From DAOULY01 sp034414595 (GTDB lineage Bacteria > Chloroflexota > Dehalococcoidia > SZUA-161 > JAUWZY01), in contig DAOULY010000012.1 in the NCBI GenBank assembly GCA_034414595.1, positions 62,001 to 126,000 of the forward strand: a DNA stretch of 64,000 nt, written 5' to 3'. The first letter of the stretch is position 1. Every line of letters begins with the position of its first letter. The notes below the pieces were generated by a model. It was not told where the DNA came from. It did not search any database and saw only the letters and a program-made list of their open reading frames with translations. Made by a program: the position numbers and the translations under genes. This document shows positions 24,483 to 32,867 of the stretch, piece by piece.

Positions 24483-26114
24483 CTATGTCAACGGCAATGG
24501 AGGCTGGTCTCCCTCTCGCAGCACCAATTTAGCCTTACCGATGAAGTCGCGGAACAGGGGATGGGGTCGAGTGAGGCGAGAGGTGAATTCGGGATGGAAC
24601 TGGACCCCGACCATCCACGGGTGCTCCTTGTGCTCTTCGATCTCAACCAGCCTCCCATCCGGAGAAAGACCGCTGGCGATCAGTCCAGCCTTAGTTAAAT
24701 CATCTCGAAAGTCATTATTGAACTCGAAGCGATGGCGATGGCGCTCATAAACCAGAGGTATCTGGTAGGCAGCGGCACTCTTGGTCCCGCTGACCAAGTG
24801 ACAGGGATAGCCACCGCGACGCATGGTACCACCCTTGTCCATGATGTGACGCTGCTCTGGGAGCAGGTCGATCACAGGATAACGGGTATCCTGTGCGAAT
24901 TCAGTAGAGTTAGGCTCGTCCGACTGAAATACATAACGGGCATACTCAATGACCATAACCTGCATCCCGAGGCAAAGCCCTAAATAGGGCACTTCATGCT
25001 CTCGGGCATATCTCGCTGCCTTGACCATGCCCTCGATGCCACGAACACCGAAGCCCCCGGGAATCACAATTCCCTGCGCCGAGCGCAGCAGGGCTTCGGC
25101 CCCGTCTTTGTCCAGTTCCTCAGAGTCAACCCAAAGGATGTGGACATCGCGATCGTGAGATAGGGCAGCATGTCGTAGGGCTTCCCGGACTGAGATATAG
25201 GAATCCTGAAGTTGGACATACTTTCCCACGATAGCAACAGTCACCGTTTCCTTAGGCTCGTTCATCCGAGCCACCAGCCGCTGCCATTCACCGATGTCCT
25301 GTTCCGCCGCCGGCAAGCCGAGCCTATTGACAGTGAATCCGCCAAGTCCAGCTTCCTCCAGGATCAGGGGGACTTCGTAGATGTTGGACACAGTGGTCAA
25401 GGCGACCACTGCCCGCGGTTCCACATCGCAGAACAGGGCGATCTTGTCCTTGAGGTCATCAGAAACATGATGGTCACTGCGGCAAACGATGACATCGGGC
25501 TGAATGCCAATGGACCGCAATTCCTTGACGCTGTGTTGAGTTGGCTTGGTCTTGAGCTCACCTGTCGCCATGATGAAAGGAAGCAGGGTAACATGAATGT
25601 AAAGGACATTATCCCGGCCAACATCGTTTCGCATCTGGCGGATGGCCTCCAGGAAGGGTTGACCCTCGATGTCACCCACTGTGCCCCCGACCTCGGCGAT
25701 GACTACATCAGCGCCACTTTCCGAGCCCACTCTTCTAATCTGCTCCTTTATCTCATTGGTCACATGGGGAATCACCTGAATAGTTCCGCCCAAGAAAACT
25801 CCCTGCCGTTCCTTAGCAATCACAGAGCTATATATCTGCCCTGAGGTCACGTTGGAAGCTGCGGTGAGGTTGACATCGACAAAGCGCTCGTAGTGGCCCA
25901 AATCGAGATCAGTCTCGGCACCATCTTCAGTGACAAAGACCTCGCCATGCTGAAAAGGAGACATCGTTCCCGGATCCACGTTGATATAGGGATCCAGCTT
26001 TTGTAGGGAAACTTTGAGGCCTCGGCTCTTCAGCAACCTGCCGATGGAGGCGACTGTTATCCCCTTGCCTACCGAGCTAACAACACCTCCGGTGACAAAG
26101 ATGTACTTTGTCAT
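24483..26114 (-). CDS. pyrG: CTP synthase
   Basis: 543 residues from MTKYIFVTGGVVSSVGKGI. The amidoligase domain holds GGVVSSVGKG and VDPGTMSPFQHGEVFVT. The glutaminase domain has IPGGFGVRGIEGM, the nucleophile motif YLGLCLGMQ and HPEFTSR with its catalytic His. It converts UTP to CTP with glutamine and ATP. The frame is open 156 bases further up, but this start is the conserved one. The ligA gene starts divergently about 100 bases away. Confidence 0.97.
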   Translation of the reverse strand: MTKYIFVTGGVVSSVGKGITVASIGRLLKSRGLKVSLQKLDPYINVDPGTMSPFQHGEVFVTEDGAETDLDLGHYERFVDVNLTAASNVTSGQIYSSVIAKERQGVFLGGTIQVIPHVTNEIKEQIRRVGSESGADVVIAEVGGTVGDIEGQPFLEAIRQMRNDVGRDNVLYIHVTLLPFIMATGELKTKPTQHSVKELRSIGIQPDVIVCRSDHHVSDDLKDKIALFCDVEPRAVVALTTVSNIYEVPLILEEAGLGGFTVNRLGLPAAEQDIGEWQRLVARMNEPKETVTVAIVGKYVQLQDSYISVREALRHAALSHDRDVHILWVDSEELDKDGAEALLRSAQGIVIPGGFGVRGIEGMVKAARYAREHEVPYLGLCLGMQVMVIEYARYVFQSDEPNSTEFAQDTRYPVIDLLPEQRHIMDKGGTMRRGGYPCHLVSGTKSAAAYQIPLVYERHRHRFEFNNDFRDDLTKAGLIASGLSPDGRLVEIEEHKEHPWMVGVQFHPEFTSRLTRPHPLFRDFIGKAKLVLREGDQPPLPLT

Positions 26115-26214
26115 AAACCTCTTCTTTGCATGATAAGGACAATATGGCACGCTGTCAAGTCCTCTCTTTGTCGAGATGGGAAAAACTGCTATACTAAGCG
26201 CGGTGGACTCTGTT

Positions 26215-28224
26215 ATGGCGGGGTTGGAGACCACAAGACAAAGAATCGAGAAGCTACGAGAACTGATCAACTATCATAACTATCGCTACTACGTCCTCGA
26301 TAGCCCGGAGATCAGCGATGCCGAATATGACCAGTTGATGCGGGAGTTGGTCAGGCTTGAGGAGCAATACCCCGAGCTCATCACTTCGGACTCGCCGAGC
26401 CAGCGGGTCGGTGCCGCCCCTGTGGAGGCCTTTGGCGTTGTGGAGCATCGGGAGCCGCTGCTGAGCCTGGGCAATGCTTTCTCCCACGAAGATCTCGCTG
26501 CCTGGCACGACAGGATCATGCGCCTGTTAAAAGGCGAGCAGTTCGACCTAGTCTGCGAACTCAAGATGGACGGCTTGGCAGTAGCCCTGACCTATGTCGA
26601 TGGCCTGCTGGTCACCGGGGCCACGCGAGGCGATGGCTACCGCGGCGAGGACATCACCCAGAACTTGAGGACAATTAGAAGCATCCCGCTCTCCGTATCT
26701 CGGGAGGCCCCGAGGAGGTTCGAGGTCCGGGGCGAGGTTTATCTTTCCAAGGAAAGCTTCAAGAGGCTAAATGAAGAGAGGGCCGAGGAGGGTCAGCCCC
26801 TTTTTGCCAACCCCAGGAATGCCGCTGCCGGCTCGGTGCGCCAGCTCGATCCCAGGATCACCGCCAAGCGTCACCTCGATATATATATCTATGGACTGGG
26901 CTATGCTGAGGGGCCGATGCCGGAAAACCACTGGGAGACCATGGATTATTTGAAGTCCCTGGGCTTCAAGATCAACCCGCATAATGCCATTTTCACCGAC
27001 TTGGAAGGGGTTGAGGGCTACTATCAACACTGGATTCAGAAAAGAGAAGAGATCGAGTATGACGCCGACGGCGTCGTAGTCAAGATCAATCCCTTCGAAC
27101 TCCAAGACAGACTGGGCGTTGTCGGCCGCGAGCCCCGCTGGGCCATCGCCTACAAGTTCCCCGCCGTTCAGGCAACAACGAAGTTGCTGGACATCGGGAT
27201 CAACGTGGGACGCACCGGTAGCCTCAATCCCTTCGCCATCCTGGAGCCAGTTCCCGTGGGCGGCGTCATCGTGAAACGGGCAGCACTCCACAACGAGGAT
27301 GACATCAGGCGCAAGGACATCCGCATCGGAGACACCGTCGTCGTGCAGCGGGCTGGAGAGGTCATCCCCGAGGTGGTAGCCCCGGTAGCCAGTCTGCGCA
27401 CCGGGCAGGAGCTGATTTTCACCATACCTTCTCGCTGTCCGGTCTGCGGCGCTGAGGTGGTCAAGCCCGAAGGAGAGGCTATGGCCCGCTGTATCAACGC
27501 CGCCTGCCCGGCCCAGCTTTATGAACTGCTCAAGCACTTCGTCTCCAGAGGGGCCATGGATATCGAGGGCATCGGGGAGAAGCAAATTGAGGCCCTGCTC
27601 GAAGCAGGTCTGGTCAAAGATGTCGCCGACCTCTATTATCTCACCAAGGAGCAGTTCCTCAGCCTGGAGCGGATGGCAGAGAAGAGCACAGCCAACCTGC
27701 TGGCTGCCATTGAGCAGAGCAAGAACCGTCCGCTGGCTCGGGTTCTGTTCGCCCTGGGCATCCGCCATGTCGGTGGGGAAACTGCCGGGCTCCTGGCCGA
27801 CCATTTCAGCAGCATCGACAATCTGGCCCGGGCTACAGAAGAAGAGCTTATGACAATACCGAGCATTGGCCCCAAGGTGGCAGAGAGCGTGGTGGCCTAC
27901 TTCAGGCAAGAAACAAACCTGAGGGTCATCGAGAAGCTGAGAAACGCTGGGGTGCGGCTGGAAGCGGAGGCAGTCGAGCCCAAGGAGCTGTTCCTGCTCG
28001 GGCAGGAATTTGTGCTCACCGGAAAGATTGAGACATTCACTAGGAGCCAGGCCGAGGCCAGAATCAAGGAGCTGGGCGGGGCCGTGGGCAGCTCGGTGAC
28101 TAAGAAGACCACCTACGTCGTAGTCGGCGCCGAGCCCGGCTCCAAGCTGGACAAAGCCCGATCTTTGGGCACCAGGACCCTGAGCGAGGAAGAGTTCCTA
28201 CGCCTGCTGGAGAGAAGCAAATGA
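26215..28224 (+). CDS. ligA: NAD-dependent DNA ligase
   Basis: 669 residues from ATG 26215. Domain Ia (INYHNYRYYVLDSPEISDAE), the adenylation site CELKMDGLA with Lys at about 117, and the OB fold. The four-Cys zinc finger runs from CPVCGAEV to CINAACPAQ. Helix-hairpin-helix repeats follow (DIEGIGEKQIEALLEAG, MTIPSIGPKVAESV), then a C-terminal BRCT (FVLTGKIETFTRSQAEARI). It seals nicks in replication and repair. An earlier in-frame ATG at 26176 would add 13 residues; the shorter form matches family N-termini. DUF6485-like gene overlaps its stop by four bases. Confidence 0.96.
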   Translation: MAGLETTRQRIEKLRELINYHNYRYYVLDSPEISDAEYDQLMRELVRLEEQYPELITSDSPSQRVGAAPVEAFGVVEHREPLLSLGNAFSHEDLAAWHDRIMRLLKGEQFDLVCELKMDGLAVALTYVDGLLVTGATRGDGYRGEDITQNLRTIRSIPLSVSREAPRRFEVRGEVYLSKESFKRLNEERAEEGQPLFANPRNAAAGSVRQLDPRITAKRHLDIYIYGLGYAEGPMPENHWETMDYLKSLGFKINPHNAIFTDLEGVEGYYQHWIQKREEIEYDADGVVVKINPFELQDRLGVVGREPRWAIAYKFPAVQATTKLLDIGINVGRTGSLNPFAILEPVPVGGVIVKRAALHNEDDIRRKDIRIGDTVVVQRAGEVIPEVVAPVASLRTGQELIFTIPSRCPVCGAEVVKPEGEAMARCINAACPAQLYELLKHFVSRGAMDIEGIGEKQIEALLEAGLVKDVADLYYLTKEQFLSLERMAEKSTANLLAAIEQSKNRPLARVLFALGIRHVGGETAGLLADHFSSIDNLARATEEELMTIPSIGPKVAESVVAYFRQETNLRVIEKLRNAGVRLEAEAVEPKELFLLGQEFVLTGKIETFTRSQAEARIKELGGAVGSSVTKKTTYVVVGAEPGSKLDKARSLGTRTLSEEEFLRLLERSK

Positions 28225-28418
28225 TAGAATGTCAGATCGAGGCCAATAAGCAAATTTGCACCTGCACCTATGAGCCCTGCGCCAGAAAAGGCAAGTGCTG
28301 CGAGTGCATCTCCTATCATAAAGCCCTTAACGAGCTGCCGGGCTGTCTCTTCCCAGCAGAAGTGGAAAGGACCTACGATCGCTCTATTCGCAGATTCGTC
28401 AGGCTACACACTAAATAG
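28221..28418 (+). CDS. DUF6485-type cysteine-rich small protein
   Basis: 65 residues beginning at an ATGA overlap with the ligA stop. Seven Cys occur in CTCTYEPCARKGKCCECISYH and GCLFP. This is the pattern of the DUF6485 family of short anaerobe proteins, probably binding zinc or an Fe-S cluster. It lies between ligA and a flavodoxin, so a redox role is conceivable (inference). Confidence 0.8.
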   Translation: MIECQIEANKQICTCTYEPCARKGKCCECISYHKALNELPGCLFPAEVERTYDRSIRRFVRLHTK

Positions 28419-28434
28419 AACGAAAGGAGGGGAA

Positions 28435-28884
28435 ATGGCAAAAGTGCTAGTAGTCTATCATTCTCTCTCGGGAAACACGGAGGCCATGGCTAAGGCAGTG
28501 GCAGAGGGAGCACAGTCAGTGGCCGGGACCGAAGTGGTGCTGAAGCAGGCTTCGGAGGCTGTGGCTGAGGACCTCCTCGGCAGCGACGCAGTGGCTTTTG
28601 GCTCAGCCACCCATTTCAGCTATATGGGTGGCACCCTGAAGGACTTCTTCGACCGAGTCTGGGGAGACGCAAAGGATAACGTCGCTGACAAGCCTTATAT
28701 TGCCTTCGGCTGCCAGACCCGGACTGGCAGCAAGGTGGTAGAGGCCATCGATGGTGTTTGCTCTGTCTATAAGCTGCACAAGGTGGCTGAAGGCGCTGTC
28801 GGCACCCGAGGCGCTGTCTCTGATGTCCTTGACCAGTGCCGTGAGCTGGGTAAAAAGTTAGCACAGGGAGCGAGCTCCAAATAG
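28435..28884 (+). CDS. Flavodoxin-like NADPH-dependent FMN protein
   Basis: 149 residues from ATG 28435 after AAAGGAGGGG. The FMN-phosphate loop is VVYHSLSGNTEAMA (S/T-x-SGNTE), followed by AFGSATHFSYMGGTLKDFFD and a C-terminal strand-helix pair: a single flavodoxin fold. Such proteins shuttle electrons or, in the WrbA-like group, reduce quinones. The FGSATHFSYMGG loop is closer to WrbA-type than to electron-transfer flavodoxin. Partner unknown. Confidence 0.88.
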   Translation: MAKVLVVYHSLSGNTEAMAKAVAEGAQSVAGTEVVLKQASEAVAEDLLGSDAVAFGSATHFSYMGGTLKDFFDRVWGDAKDNVADKPYIAFGCQTRTGSKVVEAIDGVCSVYKLHKVAEGAVGTRGAVSDVLDQCRELGKKLAQGASSK

Positions 28885-28925
28885 AGGCCATTCCATCGAG
28901 AGGGTTCGGATAGTCCTCGAGTGAT

Positions 28926-29489
28926 ATGAAACTGATCGTGGGTTTGGGCAACCCCGGGAGAATCTATGCCAACAACAGGCATAATGCCGGGTTTCGCTGC
29001 ATCGATTTCCTGGCTCGAAGACACGACATCTCCTTGAGCCAACGCCGAGCCCGGAGCCGGGTAGGGATAGGGGAAATCGCCGGGGTGCCGGTTATCCTGG
29101 CTAAGCCCCAAACCTTCATGAACCTCAGTGGCAAAGCTGTGGCACCGCTGGTAAAGCACTTCCACATCTCTCTATCGGAGCTGTGCATCATCTATGACGA
29201 TGTAGACCTACCTCTGGGCAAGATTCGCATCAGGGAGCGAGGGAGCTCGGGCGGGCATAATGGTATAGAATCGATCATCGCATCGCTGGAAAGCAGAGAG
29301 TTCACTCGGATTCGGGTCGGCATCTCCCCTGAGCAGGCGATAGAGGAGCTAAGGACACCGGATTTCGTGCTCGGCGATTTCAACCTTGCGGAAAAGGACC
29401 TAATCAAGGTCGTTCAGGCCAGAGTAGCAGATGCCATTTACTCCATCCTTACCGATGGCATCAAGACGGCCATGAACAAGTTCAACTGA
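28926..29489 (+). CDS. pth: Peptidyl-tRNA hydrolase
   Basis: 187 residues. MKLIVGLGNPGRIYANNRHN holds the catalytic His (NNRHNAGF); Asn and Asp of the active site lie in KPQTFMNLSG and IIYDDVDLPLGKIRI, followed by SSGGHNGIESI. It recycles peptidyl-tRNA by hydrolysing the ester bond. A strong hairpin follows the stop. Confidence 0.95.
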   Translation: MKLIVGLGNPGRIYANNRHNAGFRCIDFLARRHDISLSQRRARSRVGIGEIAGVPVILAKPQTFMNLSGKAVAPLVKHFHISLSELCIIYDDVDLPLGKIRIRERGSSGGHNGIESIIASLESREFTRIRVGISPEQAIEELRTPDFVLGDFNLAEKDLIKVVQARVADAIYSILTDGIKTAMNKFN

Positions 29490-29506
29490 GAGGTCCCACA
29501 AAACAC

Positions 29507-29535
29507 GAAGCCAGGCGCTTTCAGCGCCTGGCTTC
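29507..29535. terminator. Strong bidirectional hairpin terminator
   Basis: GAAGCCAGGCGCT (29507-29519), three-base loop TTC, AGCGCCTGGCTTC (29523-29535): a perfect 13-bp GC-rich stem between convergent pth and the PEP-domain gene. U-tracts are weak on both sides. Confidence 0.75.
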
Positions 29536-29575
29536 ACTTCATAACCGAGCGACTACTGTTATCTGCAATCAGCTA

Positions 29576-31219
29576 TCATTCAATGACATAGACCCTGAGC
29601 ATATCACCGTCAACCCTGACCTTCTGCCCGGTCTTGATCTTCTGAGTTCCCTCCATGGTGCCAACGATGACAGGGATGCCATACTCCCGACCTACGATCA
29701 CGGCATGGGCCAAGGCTCCTCCGACATCGGTGACCACCGCTTTGGCAATGCTGAACGCCGGCGTCCACGGGGCAGCGGTGAACATGGTGACCAGGATCTC
29801 GCCCGGCTGCAGCTGGCCCAGATCATCAATGGACATCACCACCCGGGCCGGCCCCTCAGCAATCCCCGGGGCCCCGGCCGAGCCCGTAAGCGTTGCTCCC
29901 ACCGCCTCGGGTTCGGCAACGCGCGGTCCGCCGCCGATGGCGATTATCGGGTCTGCCATTATCGACTTCATGAAGTCAGTGGGGTCGCCGATGATCATCG
30001 GGTGCTCCGCTTTCAGATACCTATCATACTCCTCCTTGCGCCTCTTCACGATGTCGCGGGCACCGCTCCGATTACCCACCGAGAGCGCCACCGATATCTC
30101 ATGACGAAGCATGAAGACCGCATCATTCGGGTCATCAAGCACGCCCTTGGCCTTCAATCTCTTCCCGGCCTCGATAGCCGCCCTCCGCAGCAAGGCACAC
30201 GCCTGGAACTCACACCAGTACATGTGGTCCTCTTGGTAGAAACTGAAGGCCTGAGCAGCTTTCATCAGCTTGGCAAACCATTCCCTCTGCTCTGCCGGGA
30301 CCATGGCCAGGACTTCCTTCTCCGTGTCCTCTCGCTGCTTAATCAACCGGTCCCTCATCACATCCGGAGCATGCACCGCCCCGATAGTCATCATCCGCTT
30401 GATGTCAGCCAGGGGAATGCTCGGCTTCTCGAGCCAAGTGGGAAAGTCAATCCCCTGGGCCCGCATCGGCCTGTGGCCATATTCATTGAGATAGGCTCGG
30501 AATTCTCCCAGCCACTTCTTGCCGGCATCGCTCTCCTCCAGCTTGGCCAAGAGCGCCTCCGGCTCCAGGGTATCGAAGGACTCCCTGAGCCCCAGCTCCA
30601 CAGCACGGCCAGCGAGCTCAGCCAGTCCCCTGTTGGCCTGAAATAGCCTGGTGTCAAAGCCGCCCATCATATGGGAGAACTTGACATCCGAGGCAGCGAT
30701 TCCCGTCAGCTCCTGGCACACGCCTTGGAACAGGTAAACGAACTGGCCCAGGGCCTGGAGGCATGTGTTGTGGATCATGGTCATCCTGCGGATCCAGTCC
30801 CAGCAGTCCCACAGGTGATCGACAAGCCCCATATCGCCTGCTTTCTCCACATCGAACGGAATCAAGCGATCATAGGCCTGCTTCATCTCCGGCTTGTACT
30901 TCTCCCAGTAGCCAAAAGGGTCGTCCAGGATGGGAGCCATTCTCTCCCTCCACACCGGCTCACGCTGCTTCTGCTCCTCCTCTGTGGTCATGAGGATGCT
31001 GACGTACATGCCGCCGTCCTTCACCCTCCAGTCCCAGCCTTTGGTTGTGGGGTGAGAAAAATTCTCCCAGGCACAGGTCTGGCTCTCCTGAAACGAAGAA
31101 TACCAGATCTCGAACCAGAGCGGCACCCATGGAGGCCAGGCCCACTGAGCGCCGGAAAGCCAACAGTATTTCCCGTCTCGCGCCTCGTCATACTCCCAAA
31201 TGTCCAGATCCCACGGCAT
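29576..31219 (-). CDS. PEP-utilising-enzyme mobile-domain protein (phenylphosphate synthase PpsA-like)
   Basis: 547 residues, start well supported by AAAGGAGGAAG. Residues 1 to about 440 are a largely helical domain rich in Trp and His with no recognised ATP-grasp or TIM-barrel motif. The last about 95 residues are the swivelling phosphohistidine domain of PEP synthase/PPDK (TMFTAAPWTPAFSIAKAVVT, then DVGGALAHAVIVGREYGIP), with the phospho-accepting His at 505. That layout, large N-terminal part plus C-terminal His domain, recalls PpsA of phenylphosphate synthase, which needs separate ATP-binding subunits. Neighbouring UPF0261 and UbiD genes fit a phospho-activation and (de)carboxylation theme (inference). 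Substrate unknown. A paralog lies at 53040. Confidence 0.78.
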   Translation of the reverse strand: MPWDLDIWEYDEARDGKYCWLSGAQWAWPPWVPLWFEIWYSSFQESQTCAWENFSHPTTKGWDWRVKDGGMYVSILMTTEEEQKQREPVWRERMAPILDDPFGYWEKYKPEMKQAYDRLIPFDVEKAGDMGLVDHLWDCWDWIRRMTMIHNTCLQALGQFVYLFQGVCQELTGIAASDVKFSHMMGGFDTRLFQANRGLAELAGRAVELGLRESFDTLEPEALLAKLEESDAGKKWLGEFRAYLNEYGHRPMRAQGIDFPTWLEKPSIPLADIKRMMTIGAVHAPDVMRDRLIKQREDTEKEVLAMVPAEQREWFAKLMKAAQAFSFYQEDHMYWCEFQACALLRRAAIEAGKRLKAKGVLDDPNDAVFMLRHEISVALSVGNRSGARDIVKRRKEEYDRYLKAEHPMIIGDPTDFMKSIMADPIIAIGGGPRVAEPEAVGATLTGSAGAPGIAEGPARVVMSIDDLGQLQPGEILVTMFTAAPWTPAFSIAKAVVTDVGGALAHAVIVGREYGIPVIVGTMEGTQKIKTGQKVRVDGDMLRVYVIE

Positions 31220-31250
31220 TTCTCTTCCTCCTTTGCTCTTTTTGTTAATA

Positions 31251-31279
31251 ACTTAACTCTTACAAAGCCACCCTGTCAA
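31251..31279 (-). promoter_or_regulatory. Candidate promoter for the PEP-domain gene
   Basis: On the minus strand TTGACA (31274-31279) is followed after 17 bases by TTAAGT (31251-31256), 32 bases upstream of the start codon. The -35 is perfect, the -10 weak. Confidence 0.45.
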
Positions 31280-31298
31280 TGCACTAATTGTGTCCCGC

Positions 31299-32564
31299 TT
31301 ATCCCACCTCCTTTCGGACCGGTCCGCCGACCTCAGTGTTAGCTTTGATCAAGTCATCGAGGATGTTTACTGCTTGCTCAGCGAACTCGGGGTCGTTGAT
31401 GTGCACATCGAGCTCAACGACCTTAACTTCGGGCTTGATACGCCTTTTCATAGCCTCAATCAACGCCTTGCGCCCTTCCGGAACATAGAAAGAATTACCA
31501 GGCCTATCAAACTCAGTAAAGCCCCGAGTGGGAATGAGCAATACAGTGGGCCCAGTGGTTTTGTTCAACTTTGCCGCCAGCAACTCGCCCGCCTTTGCCA
31601 TCTCCTCTTCCGTCAATCCTATCTGTAGCGTCTTTTGGGCATGCACATGCACCGGGTGATCTTTCAACGGAGGTGGTAATGATTCCGGTGCGCCCTCCCA
31701 ACCCGCCGACGATGCCGCTCCTGGAGCTACAACCTGGGGTATTCCCTTCCTAGCCGCAGCATCCAGTCTGTGCGATCCAGCACTGTATTGCCCACCCAAT
31801 AGCTCGCCGGTGAGCTCGTTCACGCTCAGGTCCAGCGCAGCATTGATCAGCCCTTGCTCCACGAGCTGCTCATATGCCGCCCCCCCAGCCCCGGTGGTAT
31901 GGAACACAAGCACCTCATAACCTCTTTGCTCCAGGAGAGGTTTGGCATACCACACATATTTACACCAAGACCCGCCGAGAGTGGTTATAGCTACCACAGG
32001 TCTTTGCGGAGGCTCTTCCCTTTCATAGACCTCGGTCATGGCCGCAATCGCTGCCCCGGCACGCTCCAGAATCCCCCTGGTCCACCTATTCAGGCCCCAC
32101 ATATCAGCCCAGGTTGTCATCATGATCTGGTCGATGTGGGCCCTTTCTGGATTTACAAACGGGGTCAGGGCCATGGTAGACACCATAAGCTTGGGAATCC
32201 CCAGCGGCAGGTTTTTCATCGCCGCCAGCCCCAGAGCCGTGCCCAGAGCCCCACCCAGAGCAATGATCCCATCCAATTTGCCCTCGGAGCAGAGCTGCTG
32301 AGTCACTTTCGCCAGCCCTTGAGACATCGCGGCCACCATCTGCCCCTCTTCACCAAGCGACACTATTCTTTCCAAATCCACTCCAGCAGCCGCGGCTACC
32401 TCATCACGGCTGATATCAGGTGAAAACAGAGCCTTGGTCAAGGTGCCGGTGTCTATGACAATCGTTTTGAGCCCTCTTTTCTCTATCTGCTCCTTGACGA
32501 ACTCAACCTCTTCTCCTTTGGTATCGAGAGTGCCGATGATAACCACTGTCCTTGTCATTCTCAT
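31299..32564 (-). CDS. UPF0261 / Tm-1-like ATP-binding domain protein (1)
   Basis: 421 residues. Opens TVVIIGTLDTKGEEVEFVKE, the signature of UPF0261, related to the N-terminal domain of the plant Tm-1 protein. Also visible are GLAKVTQQLCSEGKLDGIIA, LGGALGTALGLAAMKNLPLG and VFHTTGAGGAAYEQL, with VAPGAASSAGW near the end. The family is thought to bind a nucleotide; its reaction is unknown. It lies 79 bases upstream of the PEP-domain gene in the same direction, and a second family member at 36041 belongs to the same island. Confidence 0.85.
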   Translation of the reverse strand: MRMTRTVVIIGTLDTKGEEVEFVKEQIEKRGLKTIVIDTGTLTKALFSPDISRDEVAAAAGVDLERIVSLGEEGQMVAAMSQGLAKVTQQLCSEGKLDGIIALGGALGTALGLAAMKNLPLGIPKLMVSTMALTPFVNPERAHIDQIMMTTWADMWGLNRWTRGILERAGAAIAAMTEVYEREEPPQRPVVAITTLGGSWCKYVWYAKPLLEQRGYEVLVFHTTGAGGAAYEQLVEQGLINAALDLSVNELTGELLGGQYSAGSHRLDAAARKGIPQVVAPGAASSAGWEGAPESLPPPLKDHPVHVHAQKTLQIGLTEEEMAKAGELLAAKLNKTTGPTVLLIPTRGFTEFDRPGNSFYVPEGRKALIEAMKRRIKPEVKVVELDVHINDPEFAEQAVNILDDLIKANTEVGGPVRKEVG

Positions 32565-32680
32565 ACTTCGCTCATTTTATCCGTCAGAGGCAAGAAAAAT
32601 AGGAAATGGGAAGCTATCCAATGAAAGCTTGTTCAAAACATACACCAGCAAGGACAACTTGTCAATACCAAACAGTGGCG

Positions 32681-32709
32681 TTGACAACCTAATTCAGAGC
32701 CATTACAAT
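32681..32709 (+). promoter_or_regulatory. Near-consensus promoter of the ubiD-like gene
   Basis: TTGACA (32681-32686), spacer of exactly 17, TACAAT (32704-32709). Transcription should start near 32716 and leave a leader of about 150 bases. Confidence 0.72.
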
Positions 32710-32762
32710 TGTAAGAAATCACGAAAGGCACAGAATGGTGCTTGATTCTTAGCTTAGATAGA

Positions 32763-32798
32763 GACTGCTGTCGAGTGCACCTTGCAGCAGTTTCTTTT
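32763..32798 (+). terminator. Terminator-like hairpin in the ubiD leader (possible attenuator)
   Basis: GACTGCTG (32763-32770) pairs with CAGCAGTT (32785-32792) around a 14-base loop and runs directly into TTTCTTTT. It lies between promoter and start codon, as an attenuator would. The stem is short, so termination may be partial or conditional. Confidence 0.45.
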
Positions 32799-32867
32799 CG
32801 CCCCGCCGGATCAGGCTGTTGAGAGTTGATTACAGCAAGTTCTGAAAACAAGAGTAGGAGGAGTAAG

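Larger units (their letters stand above)
32565..32867. other. Divergent regulatory region between UPF0261 and ubiD
   Basis: 303 bases holding the plus-strand ubiD promoter (32681-32709) and a hairpin in its leader (32763-32798). No gene was seen. The leader is long, about 150 bases. Confidence 0.55.

Noticed and set aside
26767..27909. 380-codon minus-strand open frame inside ligA
   Set aside because: Antisense shadow of ligA; ligA motifs are unambiguous and the shadow protein resembles nothing.
28507..28884. Reading the flavodoxin from the earlier in-frame start near 28270
   Set aside because: That start lies inside the DUF6485-like gene; the ATG at 28435 has a near-perfect ribosome site and the family N-terminus.
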